A stretch of 8,230 nucleotides of DNA, taken from assembly GCA_003486025.1 (NCBI GenBank), contig DNHA01000294.1:1-8230 (forward strand). The letters are read 5' to 3'. The stretch comes from Micrococcaceae bacterium (GTDB lineage Bacteria > Actinomycetota > Actinomycetes > Actinomycetales > Micrococcaceae). Positions 1-6,325 of this stretch are shown here, one piece after another (position 1 is the first letter of the stretch; each line of letters begins with the position of its first letter). A program made the translations under genes and the position numbers. The notes beneath the pieces are model-generated. The model saw only the letters and a program-made list of their open reading frames with translations, made no database searches and had not been told where the DNA came from.

Positions 1-213
1 TGCGCGGCCCTGGCGATTGCCGAGGCCACCACCGACTTGCCCTGCCCCGAAGAACGCATCGCCGCGGTTGCCTCGGCGCGGCTGCTGCTGAGCGATGAGC
101 AGGTTGCCGCGATCCAATGGATCGCGGTCGCGATGAACGCGTTTAATCGCATCTCCATCCTTTCGCGCCACCCGGTGAAGGAAAAGGAACTAAGCCAAGG
201 AGCGAATCAGTGA
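1..213 (+). CDS. Carboxymuconolactone decarboxylase / AhpD-like family protein, C-terminal fragment
   Basis: Frame 1 is open from the left edge to the TGA at 211-213, giving the last 70 residues of a protein whose start lies outside the window. The visible part has the typical C-terminal pattern of CMD/AhpD-like proteins: a helix ALAIAEATTDLP, a helix with LSDEQVAAIQWIAVAMNAFNR, and a short tail (RISILSRHPVKEKE). Known relatives are small all-helical proteins using a CxxC pair with a nearby His for peroxide reduction or lactone decarboxylation. That catalytic segment would lie upstream, so activity cannot be judged here. The stop overlaps the GTG of the downstream aminotransferase, so the two are co-transcribed and probably translationally coupled. 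The family call rests on pattern recognition of the C-terminus only. Confidence 0.72.
   Translation, partial: CAALAIAEATTDLPCPEERIAAVASARLLLSDEQVAAIQWIAVAMNAFNRISILSRHPVKEKELSQGANQ
197..202 (+). promoter_or_regulatory. Shine-Dalgarno for the aminotransferase GTG start
   Basis: AAGGAG lies seven bases before the GTG at 210. It sits inside the last codons of the CMD-like gene and supports the GTG start that overlaps that gene's stop codon. Confidence 0.75.
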
Positions 214-1397
214 AGGTTTCACAGCGTGGCCAGGTGCCGCCCTTCGAAGTCATGCAAATCGTCGATTCGGTAGCCACTATGCGTGCCGCCGGCCACGACG
301 TGATCTCCCTGTGCGTCGGCGAACCCGGCGGGGGAGCCCCGGCTGCGGTCAATCAGCTGGCCTCAAAACTCCACGCCGAGCAGGCTGACTTCGGCTACAC
401 CTCAACCATCGGTTTAGAAGCTACGCGCCAGGCACTATCTGATCATTACCGGCGCACCTACGGAATTCACATCCCGGCGGAAAACTTCGTGATGACCGCA
501 GGATCCTCTGGCGCATTCCAACTGGCATTCCTCGCGGCGTTCGATCAAGGAGACATCGTCGCGCTGGCTCGCCCCGGATACCCGGCCTACGCCAACATTC
601 TGCAGGCTCTGGGACTGAACGTCGTGGATTTGCCCACCGGCCCCGCGCAGCGTTTCCAGCCGACCGTGCAGCTGCTGGAAGCCGCGAAAAAGAAGCACGG
701 CCGCCTCGACGGACTGGTCATCGCCTCCCCGAACAACCCCACCGGCACCATGCTCAGCGCCGAAGAACTCGGAACCTTGGCTACCTGGTGCCAGGCCAAC
801 GGGGTGCGGATGATCAGCGATGAAATCTACCACGGCATCGAGTTTGTCCCCGAACGCAAGGGCCATACCTCCTGGGAGTACTCCCGCTCTTCCATCGTGG
901 TTTCCTCGTTCTCCAAATACTGGGGGATGACCGGCTGGCGTCTGGGATGGATGATCGTCCCGGATGACATGCTGGCGGTTGTCGACGGGTTGGCTTCGAA
1001 CCTCGCGCTGTGTGCCCCCGCGCCAGCGCAACGCGCGGTTCTCGCGGCATTCGAACCAGAGAGCCTGCAAGAAGCCGAAGGACGCGTTCGCGAGTTTGCA
1101 CGCACCCGCGAGCTGGTACTGGGCAGTCTGGACAAGCTCGGAATTATTGACGCTGCTCCGGCCGACGGCGCGTTTTATCTCTACGGGAAACTCGCCCCGC
1201 AGGTGCTGGCCACGTTCGGCTCGGCGTCGGCTTTTTGCGCCGCGGTCCTCGAAGAAGCTCAGGTGGCGCTGACTCCGGGCGGCGACTTCGACCCGTTCGA
1301 GGGAAACCTGTTCATCCGGTTATCCTTCGCCGCCGGCTATCACCGCGTGGCCGAAGCCTTGGACCGTGTCGAAGCATTCTTGAAAAAGAATATGTAG
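210..1397 (+). CDS. PLP-dependent aminotransferase, class I/II (fold type I)
   Basis: A 395-residue protein of normal length for aspartate-aminotransferase-like enzymes, which transfer an amino group from an amino acid to a 2-oxo acid in the cytoplasm. The PLP-site residues are all present: SPNNPTGT with Asn176, SDEIYHG with Asp204 (to the pyridine nitrogen) and Tyr207 (to O3'), the Schiff-base lysine Lys236 in SSFSKYWGMTGWR, and the carboxylate-binding Arg370 in FIRLSFA. The N-terminal GEPGGGAP and GYTSTIG segments fit the substrate-entry region. The GTG start is chosen because it overlaps the preceding stop as GTGA and has AAGGAG seven bases upstream. The amino-donor specificity cannot be read from sequence, so no gene symbol is given. 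Coupling to a CMD/AhpD-like gene could mean a shared catabolic or redox pathway, but this is inference. Confidence 0.93.
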   Translation: MKVSQRGQVPPFEVMQIVDSVATMRAAGHDVISLCVGEPGGGAPAAVNQLASKLHAEQADFGYTSTIGLEATRQALSDHYRRTYGIHIPAENFVMTAGSSGAFQLAFLAAFDQGDIVALARPGYPAYANILQALGLNVVDLPTGPAQRFQPTVQLLEAAKKKHGRLDGLVIASPNNPTGTMLSAEELGTLATWCQANGVRMISDEIYHGIEFVPERKGHTSWEYSRSSIVVSSFSKYWGMTGWRLGWMIVPDDMLAVVDGLASNLALCAPAPAQRAVLAAFEPESLQEAEGRVREFARTRELVLGSLDKLGIIDAAPADGAFYLYGKLAPQVLATFGSASAFCAAVLEEAQVALTPGGDFDPFEGNLFIRLSFAAGYHRVAEALDRVEAFLKKNM

Positions 1398-1457
1398 CCC
1401 TACGCAGTTATGCACAGTTCGACGAGGCGGCTAGGTGCGGACCTGCCCGGGGGTTGA

Positions 1458-1489
1458 AGCTGAGATGAATCACCGATCATCTGCCAGCT
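1458..1489 (+). repeat. Inverted repeat / mRNA hairpin next to the DUF2695 Shine-Dalgarno
   Basis: AGCTG-AGATGA at 1458-1468 pairs with TCATCT-CAGCT at 1477-1489, interrupted only by a two-base GC bulge at 1483-1484, giving 11 base pairs around an 8-base loop. The right arm ends directly before the AGGAG at 1490. It lacks a T-run, so it is unlikely to terminate the aminotransferase transcript. It could modulate ribosome access or serve as a protein-binding palindrome. The rest of the 104-bp spacer (1398-1501) shows no convincing promoter. Confidence 0.45.
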
Positions 1490-1494
1490 AGGAG
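1490..1494 (+). promoter_or_regulatory. Shine-Dalgarno for the DUF2695 gene
   Basis: AGGAG is seven bases ahead of the ATG at 1502, which fixes the start. It abuts the right arm of the inverted repeat at 1458-1489. Confidence 0.65.
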
Positions 1495-1501
1495 CCCTGC
1501 A

Positions 1502-1858
1502 ATGAGCGACTTTCCGCTTCCCGTCGACCACGAATGCCTCGCCTGCTATATGTACCGCGTGGCCGGGCAAACCCCGTGCGACGGATCGTTGCGCGTGCTC
1601 AAGGAATACCGCGATCACAGCGCACCGCGTGCCACCGCCTTGGAACGTAAAATCCGTTTGCTGGGCGGCTACTGCGACTGCGAGGTTCTCATGAACGCGC
1701 TGCGTCCTGCCAGCACCGAAGCGATCAGAGCGATAGATCGCGGCGATGACTTGATCTGCAAAGGAGTACGCCGCGGCTGTATTCAACCCTGCGAACAGTG
1801 GATGATACGCCGCGGCGTGCAATGGGCCGGCGGACAATTCCGCGGCCGAAGTGCTTAG
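1502..1858 (+). CDS. DUF2695 family cysteine-rich small protein
   Basis: A 118-residue protein without signal peptide or membrane segment. The layout CLACY, PCDGSLR, HSAPRATALERK and GGYCDCEVLMN matches what I recall of the DUF2695 family, which has no established function. It contains eight cysteines: Cys12 and Cys15 (CxxC), Cys26, Cys58 and Cys60 (CxC), and Cys86, Cys93 and Cys97 in a C-terminal CKGVRRGC-IQPC segment. The paired spacing suggests metal (probably zinc) binding, an inference from composition alone. The first five cysteines lie in the family core; the last three are in the tail and may be less general. The ATG has AGGAG seven bases upstream. The gene is convergent with DedA, with five bases between stop codons, and may be read from the aminotransferase promoter or its own. 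Confidence 0.82.
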   Translation: MSDFPLPVDHECLACYMYRVAGQTPCDGSLRVLKEYRDHSAPRATALERKIRLLGGYCDCEVLMNALRPASTEAIRAIDRGDDLICKGVRRGCIQPCEQWMIRRGVQWAGGQFRGRSA

Positions 1859-1863
1859 AACTC

Positions 1864-2595
1864 TTAGTCCTCGATCACGTGGGACGAGGTGTTCTTCTTT
1901 TTCTTGCTCGCCATGCTGGCTTTGAGCAGTTCGATCAGGATCGGAATGACCGAGATGAAGACGATCAGGATGAAGATGATGTCGATGTTGTCTTTGATCC
2001 AGGTGAACTGACCCAGCCAGAAGCCCAGCAAGGTCACGCCGACGCCCCACAGCAATGCGCCAATGAGGTTATAGGCGACGAACGTCTTATGGTTCATCTT
2101 GGCGACGCCGGCGATCACCGGCACGAAGGTGCGCACCACTGGGACGAAGCGTGCAAGGATTACCGCGCGGCCACCGAACTTCTCGAAGAATCCGTGTGCT
2201 CGTTCCACATTCGCCTGCGAGAAGAACCGGGAATCTGGCTTCTTGAAGATCGCCGGACCCGTCTTCTTGCCAATCATGTAGCCGGTTTGATCACCGGCAA
2301 AGGCGCAGACAAAGATGCACAGGGCAAAGAGCCACAGTGGGATGTGAATCGTTCCGGCCGCGATGAGCATGCCCACGGTGAAGAGCATGGAATCGCCGGG
2401 CAGGAAGAACCCGACCAGTAGTCCGGTCTCCGCGAAAACGATGCCGCAGACTAACAGGACGACCCATGGGCCCAAGGCCGGATCGTTAAGGAAGACCACA
2501 GGATTCAGCCAGTCGGGCAGGAACGCTGCTCCGAGGGTAGGCGTCCCGAACTGCGTCATGAGCGAGAGGAAAGAAGTTTGATCTAGCACGCTCAA
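1864..2595 (-). CDS. DedA family membrane protein (VTT/SNARE-associated domain)
   Basis: A 243-residue polytopic membrane protein. DedA hallmarks are clear: the re-entrant-loop region CGIVFAETGLLVGFFLPGDS (residues 50-69, Glu56 and Asp68), GDQTGYMIGKKTGP (101-114), and GRAVILARFVPVVRTFVPVIAG (142-163, Arg149 and Arg155), then C-terminal membrane segments and a charged tail with KKKKN. Family members are linked to membrane lipid translocation, including undecaprenyl phosphate recycling, and to envelope-stress and antimicrobial-peptide resistance. The substrate here is not determined. The longest frame begins at a TTG (2593-2595); a GTG two codons later and an ATG at codon 13 (2557-2559) are alternatives. 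None has a strong Shine-Dalgarno, although TAGG lies shortly before the TTG and GTG. The N-terminus is therefore uncertain by up to 12 residues. Confidence 0.92.
   Translation of the reverse strand: MSVLDQTSFLSLMTQFGTPTLGAAFLPDWLNPVVFLNDPALGPWVVLLVCGIVFAETGLLVGFFLPGDSMLFTVGMLIAAGTIHIPLWLFALCIFVCAFAGDQTGYMIGKKTGPAIFKKPDSRFFSQANVERAHGFFEKFGGRAVILARFVPVVRTFVPVIAGVAKMNHKTFVAYNLIGALLWGVGVTLLGFWLGQFTWIKDNIDIIFILIVFISVIPILIELLKASMASKKKKNTSSHVIED
1869..1905 (+). terminator. Possible weak terminator after the DUF2695 gene
   Basis: CCTCG at 1869-1873 pairs with CGAGG at 1885-1889 around an 11-base loop containing CACGTG, followed by a T-rich stretch to about 1905. It begins about ten bases after the DUF2695 stop. 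The T-rich tail is also simply the antisense of the lysine codons at the DedA C-terminus, and the stem is only five base pairs, so this is tentative. Confidence 0.3.
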
Positions 2596-2905
2596 AGCCT
2601 ACGGTAAATCGCTGTGAGTTTCCCGGAGAGCTTGCCGCATTGCTCTCTTGGCCGCAGCCACGAATCCCGGGGATGAAAACAGCATTTGGGCCATTGACCG
2701 GTACGGATCTTAGCTATGCGTGCACGGAGCGGAACGGGCTGAATCCGCCGACGAGGCGCCGCACGTTGCCAAGGTCACAGCCTTCGCGCAGTTTCACGTC
2801 ATCTGGTTCTCGAACTTCCGCCGCGGCGCACCCATGACAACGGTCATGGCGATGACATGACTTTCTGCTCTTCACAGCGTGGGGCATCGCGCGAAGACTG
2901 GAAGT
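2596..2905. other. 310-bp intergenic region without a convincing gene
   Basis: This gap separates the divergent DedA gene and the ABC operon, so it must hold both promoters. On the minus strand TACCGT (2602-2607) resembles a TANNNT -10 element just before the DedA start, but no good -35 is present. On the plus strand TTGACC (2694-2699) resembles a -35 box, but no -10 is at the right distance. Two short overlapping reading frames occur: plus 2719-2861 (GTG start, 46 residues, GC-rich third positions) and the minus frame ending near 2711. Neither has a ribosome-binding site or a family I recognise. The right end carries the palindrome described separately. Confidence 0.5.
2832..2861. promoter_or_regulatory. 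Palindromic operator candidate upstream of the ABC/two-component operon
   Basis: CCATGAC-AACG-GTCATGG at 2832-2849 is a perfect 7-bp inverted repeat with a 4-bp spacer. A further CATGAC at 2856-2861 forms a second inverted repeat with GTCATG (2843-2848) across seven bases, and GATGACATGAC contains ATGAC twice in tandem. Four copies of the ATGAC half-site in either orientation within 30 bp, 45 to 75 bp before the ABC ATPase start, is the layout expected for a dimeric regulator such as a NarL/LuxR-type response regulator. The obvious candidate is the regulator encoded at the end of this same operon, giving autoregulation. Binding by that protein is inference. Confidence 0.5.
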
Positions 2906-3823
2906 ATGCAAACGCTGATTAAAACCGAAGCAGTTTCGCTGACCGGGTTAACCAAGACCTTCTCCACGCCGCGCAGCAAGGTCGAGGCGGTCAAAGGAAT
3001 CGACCTGCAAATCCCCACCGGGCAGATAGTGGCTTTTCTGGGGCCCAACGGTGCCGGAAAAACGACCACCATTGACATGATCCTCGGACTGACCCAGCCG
3101 ACCTCAGGGTCCGCAAAAATCCTCGGCCTTGACCCGCAGCAAGCAGTTTCCTCCGGACGCGTCTCGGCCGTCCTGCAAACAGGAGGACTGCTGCGGGATA
3201 TGACGGTGAAGGAAACGGTGACGGTCATCGCCTCGATGCACGGCAAGGTAGATCGCATCACCGAGGTCATGGAACGAACGGGACTGACCCGGATCGCCAA
3301 ACGGCGTGTGGGCAAGTGCTCGGGCGGTGAACAGCAGCGCATCAAATTTGCGCTGGCCTTGCTGCCCGATCCGGATGTACTGATCCTCGATGAGCCGACG
3401 GCCGGCATGGACGTGATGGCCCGGCGCGAATTCTGGTCCACCATGCGATCCGAAGCCACCCACGGGCGCACCGTCATTTTTGCCACGCACTACCTGGAGG
3501 AGGCGCAGAACTTCGCCGAACGCACCATCTTGATGAGCCAGGGAAAAATTGTGGCCGACGGCGCCACCGCCGAGTTGCGCCAGCTCATTTCCGGACGCAC
3601 GCTCACTGCGTCGTTCCCCTCAGAAGACCAGGGCGAACAAGCGGCAGCATTTGATCCGTCGGTGCAGATTACCGAACGCAATGGCACACGGTTCGCATTC
3701 CAATGCCAGAACTCGGACCGTTTTGCAGCCGCGCTGCTGGGCGAATACCAAGCCTATGATCTGGAAATTTCCTCTCCGAGCCTGGAAGACGCCTTCATCC
3801 AGCTGACCAAGGACGCATCATGA
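2906..3823 (+). CDS. ABC transporter ATP-binding protein (drug/lipid exporter type)
   Basis: A 305-residue cytoplasmic ATPase that would power the ABC-2 permease encoded next. Numbered from the ATG at 2906, it shows Walker A GPNGAGKT (46-53), Q-loop Gln91, signature CSGGE (138-142), Walker B VLILDEPT with catalytic Glu163, and the switch His195 in ATHYLEEA. A C-terminal extension of about 80 residues ending in SPSLEDAFIQLT is typical of DrrA/CcmA-like and YvfR-like ATPases. The first signature residue is Cys instead of the usual Leu. ATG 2906 is preferred to the in-frame GTG at 2879, which has no Shine-Dalgarno; the ATG has only weak ones (GAAGA at 2893, GGAAG at 2900, the latter too close). 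The TGA overlaps the permease ATG as ATGA. This is the first gene of the operon, downstream of the palindrome at 2832-2861. Confidence 0.95.
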   Translation: MQTLIKTEAVSLTGLTKTFSTPRSKVEAVKGIDLQIPTGQIVAFLGPNGAGKTTTIDMILGLTQPTSGSAKILGLDPQQAVSSGRVSAVLQTGGLLRDMTVKETVTVIASMHGKVDRITEVMERTGLTRIAKRRVGKCSGGEQQRIKFALALLPDPDVLILDEPTAGMDVMARREFWSTMRSEATHGRTVIFATHYLEEAQNFAERTILMSQGKIVADGATAELRQLISGRTLTASFPSEDQGEQAAAFDPSVQITERNGTRFAFQCQNSDRFAAALLGEYQAYDLEISSPSLEDAFIQLTKDAS

Positions 3824-4575
3824 TGACCACATATATCCGGATAGAATTCACCCGGCATTTCCGCGACGGCTACAACCTCATTTTTGCCTTGCTGCTCCCG
3901 GCGGCCATGTACATTCTGTTCGGCAACATTCCCAGCTACACCGCCCTGGACCTGGGCGCCGGGAACGTGAAGTTCTACTTGATGATTTCGATGGCCGCCT
4001 ACGGCGCAGCAGTCAGCACCGTGGCCATCGCCGGCACCGTCGCGACCGAGACCATGCAGGGCTGGGGCCGGCAGATCGCGCTGACCAAGATGCCGCCGGC
4101 GGTGTTCGTCGGCAGCAAGATGATTGTCGCCGCCACCGTGGCCGGAATTTCCGCGGCCATAGTCTTCGCCTTGGGCGCCGCCACCGGAGCGCACGTGAAC
4201 GAACCATGGATCTGGGGTGCCAGCTACCTGATCGTCCTGCTCGGCGCGATGATCTTCGCCTGTTACGGCATCGGGGTGGGGATGGTCTTCAAATCCGAGT
4301 CCGCCCTCGGCCTGGCCTCCGGGTTGATGGTGTTCTTCGCCTTCTTCGGAAATGTGTTCATGCCTTTGGAAGGCGGCATGCTGGACGCCGCCCGATTCAC
4401 CCCGATGTTCGGCTACGTCGCGTTGGCCCGCTACCCGCTGCTCAAGGACATGCCTGCAGGCGTAGAGATGGCGCCGGATCCATTGTGGATGCCAACGGCT
4501 AACCTAGTGGCATGGGCAATCATTTTCGCGCTCTTCGCGGTAGTAGCGACCAGGAAAGCCAAAGCACGCCAGTGA
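3820..4575 (+). CDS. ABC-2 type transporter permease
   Basis: A 251-residue integral membrane protein, the partner of the preceding ATPase. About six membrane segments are visible, near residues 19-37, 52-75, 99-121, 133-155, 163-183 and 228-245. The short cytoplasmic N-terminus MMTTYIRIEFTRHFRD is usual for ABC-2 permeases. The loop with GWGRQIALTKMPPAVFVGSK (81-100) follows the second segment, where ABC-2 permeases commonly contact the ATPase. The region around FMPLEGGMLDAARFTPMFGY resembles YvfS-like permeases. The start overlaps the ATPase stop as ATGA; a second ATG follows directly at 3823 and could be used instead. The end overlaps the kinase GTG. The exported substrate is unknown; related systems move lipids, peptides or drugs. 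Confidence 0.92.
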   Translation: MMTTYIRIEFTRHFRDGYNLIFALLLPAAMYILFGNIPSYTALDLGAGNVKFYLMISMAAYGAAVSTVAIAGTVATETMQGWGRQIALTKMPPAVFVGSKMIVAATVAGISAAIVFALGAATGAHVNEPWIWGASYLIVLLGAMIFACYGIGVGMVFKSESALGLASGLMVFFAFFGNVFMPLEGGMLDAARFTPMFGYVALARYPLLKDMPAGVEMAPDPLWMPTANLVAWAIIFALFAVVATRKAKARQ

Positions 4576-5723
4576 AGCCAAAGGCACAAGGCACTCACCA
4601 AGGCCGAGAAGAACCTTGCGACTTCGGCGACGAGCAGAAGTTCTGGGACCGCTGGGGCTGGATGGTGGCCGGGGTATGGATCATCTTCCTGGTTTTCCCC
4701 ATACTCGACCTGCTTGTCGAAGACTATGCGCTGTCCACCAGAATTATCGGGCTGAGCCTGGTGGTGGTGTTCGCCGCCATCTACCTTCGGGCCTATGCGA
4801 AGTATTCGTGGATCGTCGGCCAGGGCGGAACCGATCAGCGCCGAGCGCACGTGTATTTCCTGATGCTGTGTGCCATCATCGTCATCGGCGTCCCCGTGAC
4901 CGGTCTGACCGCCATGGGGTTGTTCCCGTTCATCACCTCCTATGCCGCGTTCCTGCTGACCAGAAAATGGACCATCACCACCTATGCCACGGTGCTGGTG
5001 GCCTGCTTTGTCCTGCCGGTGCTCTTCGGGAAATTCACGGACGCGATCTTCCTGATTGGCCTGAACATCGTCTTGATGGTGGTTTACGCCATTACCGTCG
5101 CCGCCATCACCCGTTCGACGGATGCCGAGCGGATCCGGGCCGATTTTCTGGTGGTCGCCGAGCAGGAACGCGTGGCCAGGGATGTCCACGACGGCATCGG
5201 GCACTCGTTGACGGCGCTGAATCTGAAAGCGCAATTGGCGTTGCGGCTCATGGATGAAAAGCAGTACCGGCAGGCTCGCGGCGAACTGGTGCAACTGAGT
5301 GAACTGGCGGTTGCTGCCCTGGATTCGGTGCGCACCACCGTCCAAGGACTTAACCGCCAAGACCTGGACATGGAGCTGGCCGAGCTGAGGCAGGCGTGCA
5401 ATGACAACAGCCTCGAATTCACGGTCGCCGGAACCGCCGAGCAGATCCCGCTGCAGTACCGCTCGCATGTGGCATGGATCCTGCGCGAAGCGGTGACCAA
5501 CGTGCTGCGCCACGCGCATGCAAGCACGGTGGTGCTGCATCTGGAACCGGGCCACGTCAGTATCGACGATGACGGGGACGGCTGCCAGGGAAATAGCCCC
5601 GGACATGGCATCAGATCAATGCAGGAACGCGCCCGGCAGTTCGGCGCCAGCTGTACAGTGGGCTCATCACGGCTGGGCGGAACCAGCGTGCAGGTAGTCT
5701 TTGACGCCAAGGAGGTACGGTGA
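4572..5723 (+). CDS. Sensor histidine kinase, DesK-like (HisKA_3)
   Basis: A 383-residue membrane kinase. About 160 residues of membrane region come first (segments near 29-48, 57-76, 94-129, 137-153 and 158-179) with only short loops, so it probably senses the membrane or the partner transporter instead of an extracellular ligand. The HisKA_3 dimerisation domain carries EQERVARDVHDGIGHSLTAL with phosphoacceptor His206. The ATPase domain follows: N-box REAVTNVLRHAHA with Asn310, DDDGDG (332-337) and GHGIRSMQERA (344-354). The GTG at 4572 is chosen because it forms a GTGA overlap with the permease stop. The frame is open further upstream, but starts there would lie well inside the permease gene. 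AGGA at 4552 is too distant for a normal Shine-Dalgarno, so translation probably depends on coupling. It should phosphorylate the next gene's product. Confidence 0.93.
   Translation: MKPKAQGTHQGREEPCDFGDEQKFWDRWGWMVAGVWIIFLVFPILDLLVEDYALSTRIIGLSLVVVFAAIYLRAYAKYSWIVGQGGTDQRRAHVYFLMLCAIIVIGVPVTGLTAMGLFPFITSYAAFLLTRKWTITTYATVLVACFVLPVLFGKFTDAIFLIGLNIVLMVVYAITVAAITRSTDAERIRADFLVVAEQERVARDVHDGIGHSLTALNLKAQLALRLMDEKQYRQARGELVQLSELAVAALDSVRTTVQGLNRQDLDMELAELRQACNDNSLEFTVAGTAEQIPLQYRSHVAWILREAVTNVLRHAHASTVVLHLEPGHVSIDDDGDGCQGNSPGHGIRSMQERARQFGASCTVGSSRLGGTSVQVVFDAKEVR
5709..5715 (+). promoter_or_regulatory. Strong Shine-Dalgarno for the response regulator
   Basis: AAGGAGG is the strongest ribosome-binding site in the window, four bases before the GTG at 5720. 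It lies within the last kinase codons and may raise regulator output relative to the kinase. Confidence 0.7.
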
Positions 5724-6325
5724 TTCGAGTACTCATCGCCGATGACCAGCACCTGGTCCGCGGGGCGCTGGCTGCCCTGCTGAATCTGGAAGCGGACATC
5801 ACAGTGGTCGCCGAATGCGCGGACGGTGATGAAGTGGGCGCGGCCTTGGATACCCAGATCGCAGATATCGCGCTGCTCGATGTGCAGATGCCGCGCCAAG
5901 ACGGATTAGCTACCGCCGCCGAACTGAAAACGAGCCATCCTGGGGTTAAAGTGCTGATTCTGACCACCTTCGACCGGCCAGGTTATTTCCGCCAGGCCTT
6001 CGAAGCGGGAGCCCACGGATTCCTCGTCAAGGATTCGCCGCCCGCGGAGCTGATTGCCGCAATCCGCAGGGTCTATTGCGGGGACAAGGTGGTCGACCCG
6101 CAGCGGGCCATGCTCAGCGTGGAAACGCGCACTAATCCGCTGACCGAGCGGGAAAGGGAAATTCTCAGCCTGGCGGCCACCGGTGCCCCGGTGTCGAAGA
6201 TTGCCGCCGCGGTCCACCTCAGTGCCGGAACCGTGCGTAATCACCTGTCCAATGCGATCGGCAAAACCACGACGGCCAACCGGATTGAGGCGGCCCGCTA
6301 TGCCCGCGAAGTCGGGTGGATCTAG
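5720..6325 (+). CDS. Response regulator, NarL/FixJ (LuxR-HTH) family, DesR-like
   Basis: A 201-residue two-domain regulator. The receiver domain (about 1-118) has the acidic pair Asp8-Asp9, phosphoacceptor Asp54 in IALLDVQMPRQDG, the switch Thr82 in LILTTFD, and Lys104 in FLVKDSPP. The C-terminal LuxR-type helix-turn-helix (about 139-199) reads NPLTEREREILSLAATGAP, then VSKIAAAVHLSAGTVRNHLS, with the TANRIEAARYAREVGW ending common in DesR-like regulators. The GTG start overlaps the kinase stop as GTGA and follows AAGGAGG. It is cognate to the upstream HisKA_3 kinase and most likely controls the ABC genes through the palindrome at 2832-2861. Its TAG shares a CTAG with the stop codon of the convergent DUF456 gene. 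Confidence 0.95.
   Translation: MIRVLIADDQHLVRGALAALLNLEADITVVAECADGDEVGAALDTQIADIALLDVQMPRQDGLATAAELKTSHPGVKVLILTTFDRPGYFRQAFEAGAHGFLVKDSPPAELIAAIRRVYCGDKVVDPQRAMLSVETRTNPLTEREREILSLAATGAPVSKIAAAVHLSAGTVRNHLSNAIGKTTTANRIEAARYAREVGWI

Noticed and set aside
1400..2050. Minus-strand frame of about 216 codons across the DUF2695/DedA junction
   Set aside because: It overlaps a well-supported plus gene and the DedA gene in another frame, and shows no domain.
1798..2421. Plus-strand frame of about 207 codons opposite DedA
   Set aside because: Asp/Glu/His/Gln-rich shadow translation of a DedA gene with clear hallmarks on the minus strand.
2694..2716. TTGACC with TAGCTA as a sigma-70-type promoter
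   Set aside because: The spacing is 11 bases, far from the usual 16-18, and no better-placed -10 box is present.
2879..2905. GTG start at 2879 for the ABC ATPase
   Set aside because: It has no Shine-Dalgarno, and the nine extra residues are not needed for the domain; ATG 2906 is preferred, though its own ribosome-binding site is weak.
4512..4571. Upstream extension of the kinase to an ATG at 4512
   Set aside because: It would overlap the permease by 64 bases, and the extension has no family similarity; GTG 4572 gives the GTGA coupling seen elsewhere in the operon.
4431..5606. Long minus-strand open frame of about 391 codons opposite the permease and kinase genes
   Set aside because: It is the antisense shadow of two genes with complete family motifs; its translation is rich in His, Gln and Gly with no recognisable domain.
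5084..5899. Minus-strand frame of about 271 codons opposite the kinase and regulator
   Set aside because: Low-complexity Ser/Arg/Cys-rich translation antisense to coupled, motif-complete genes.
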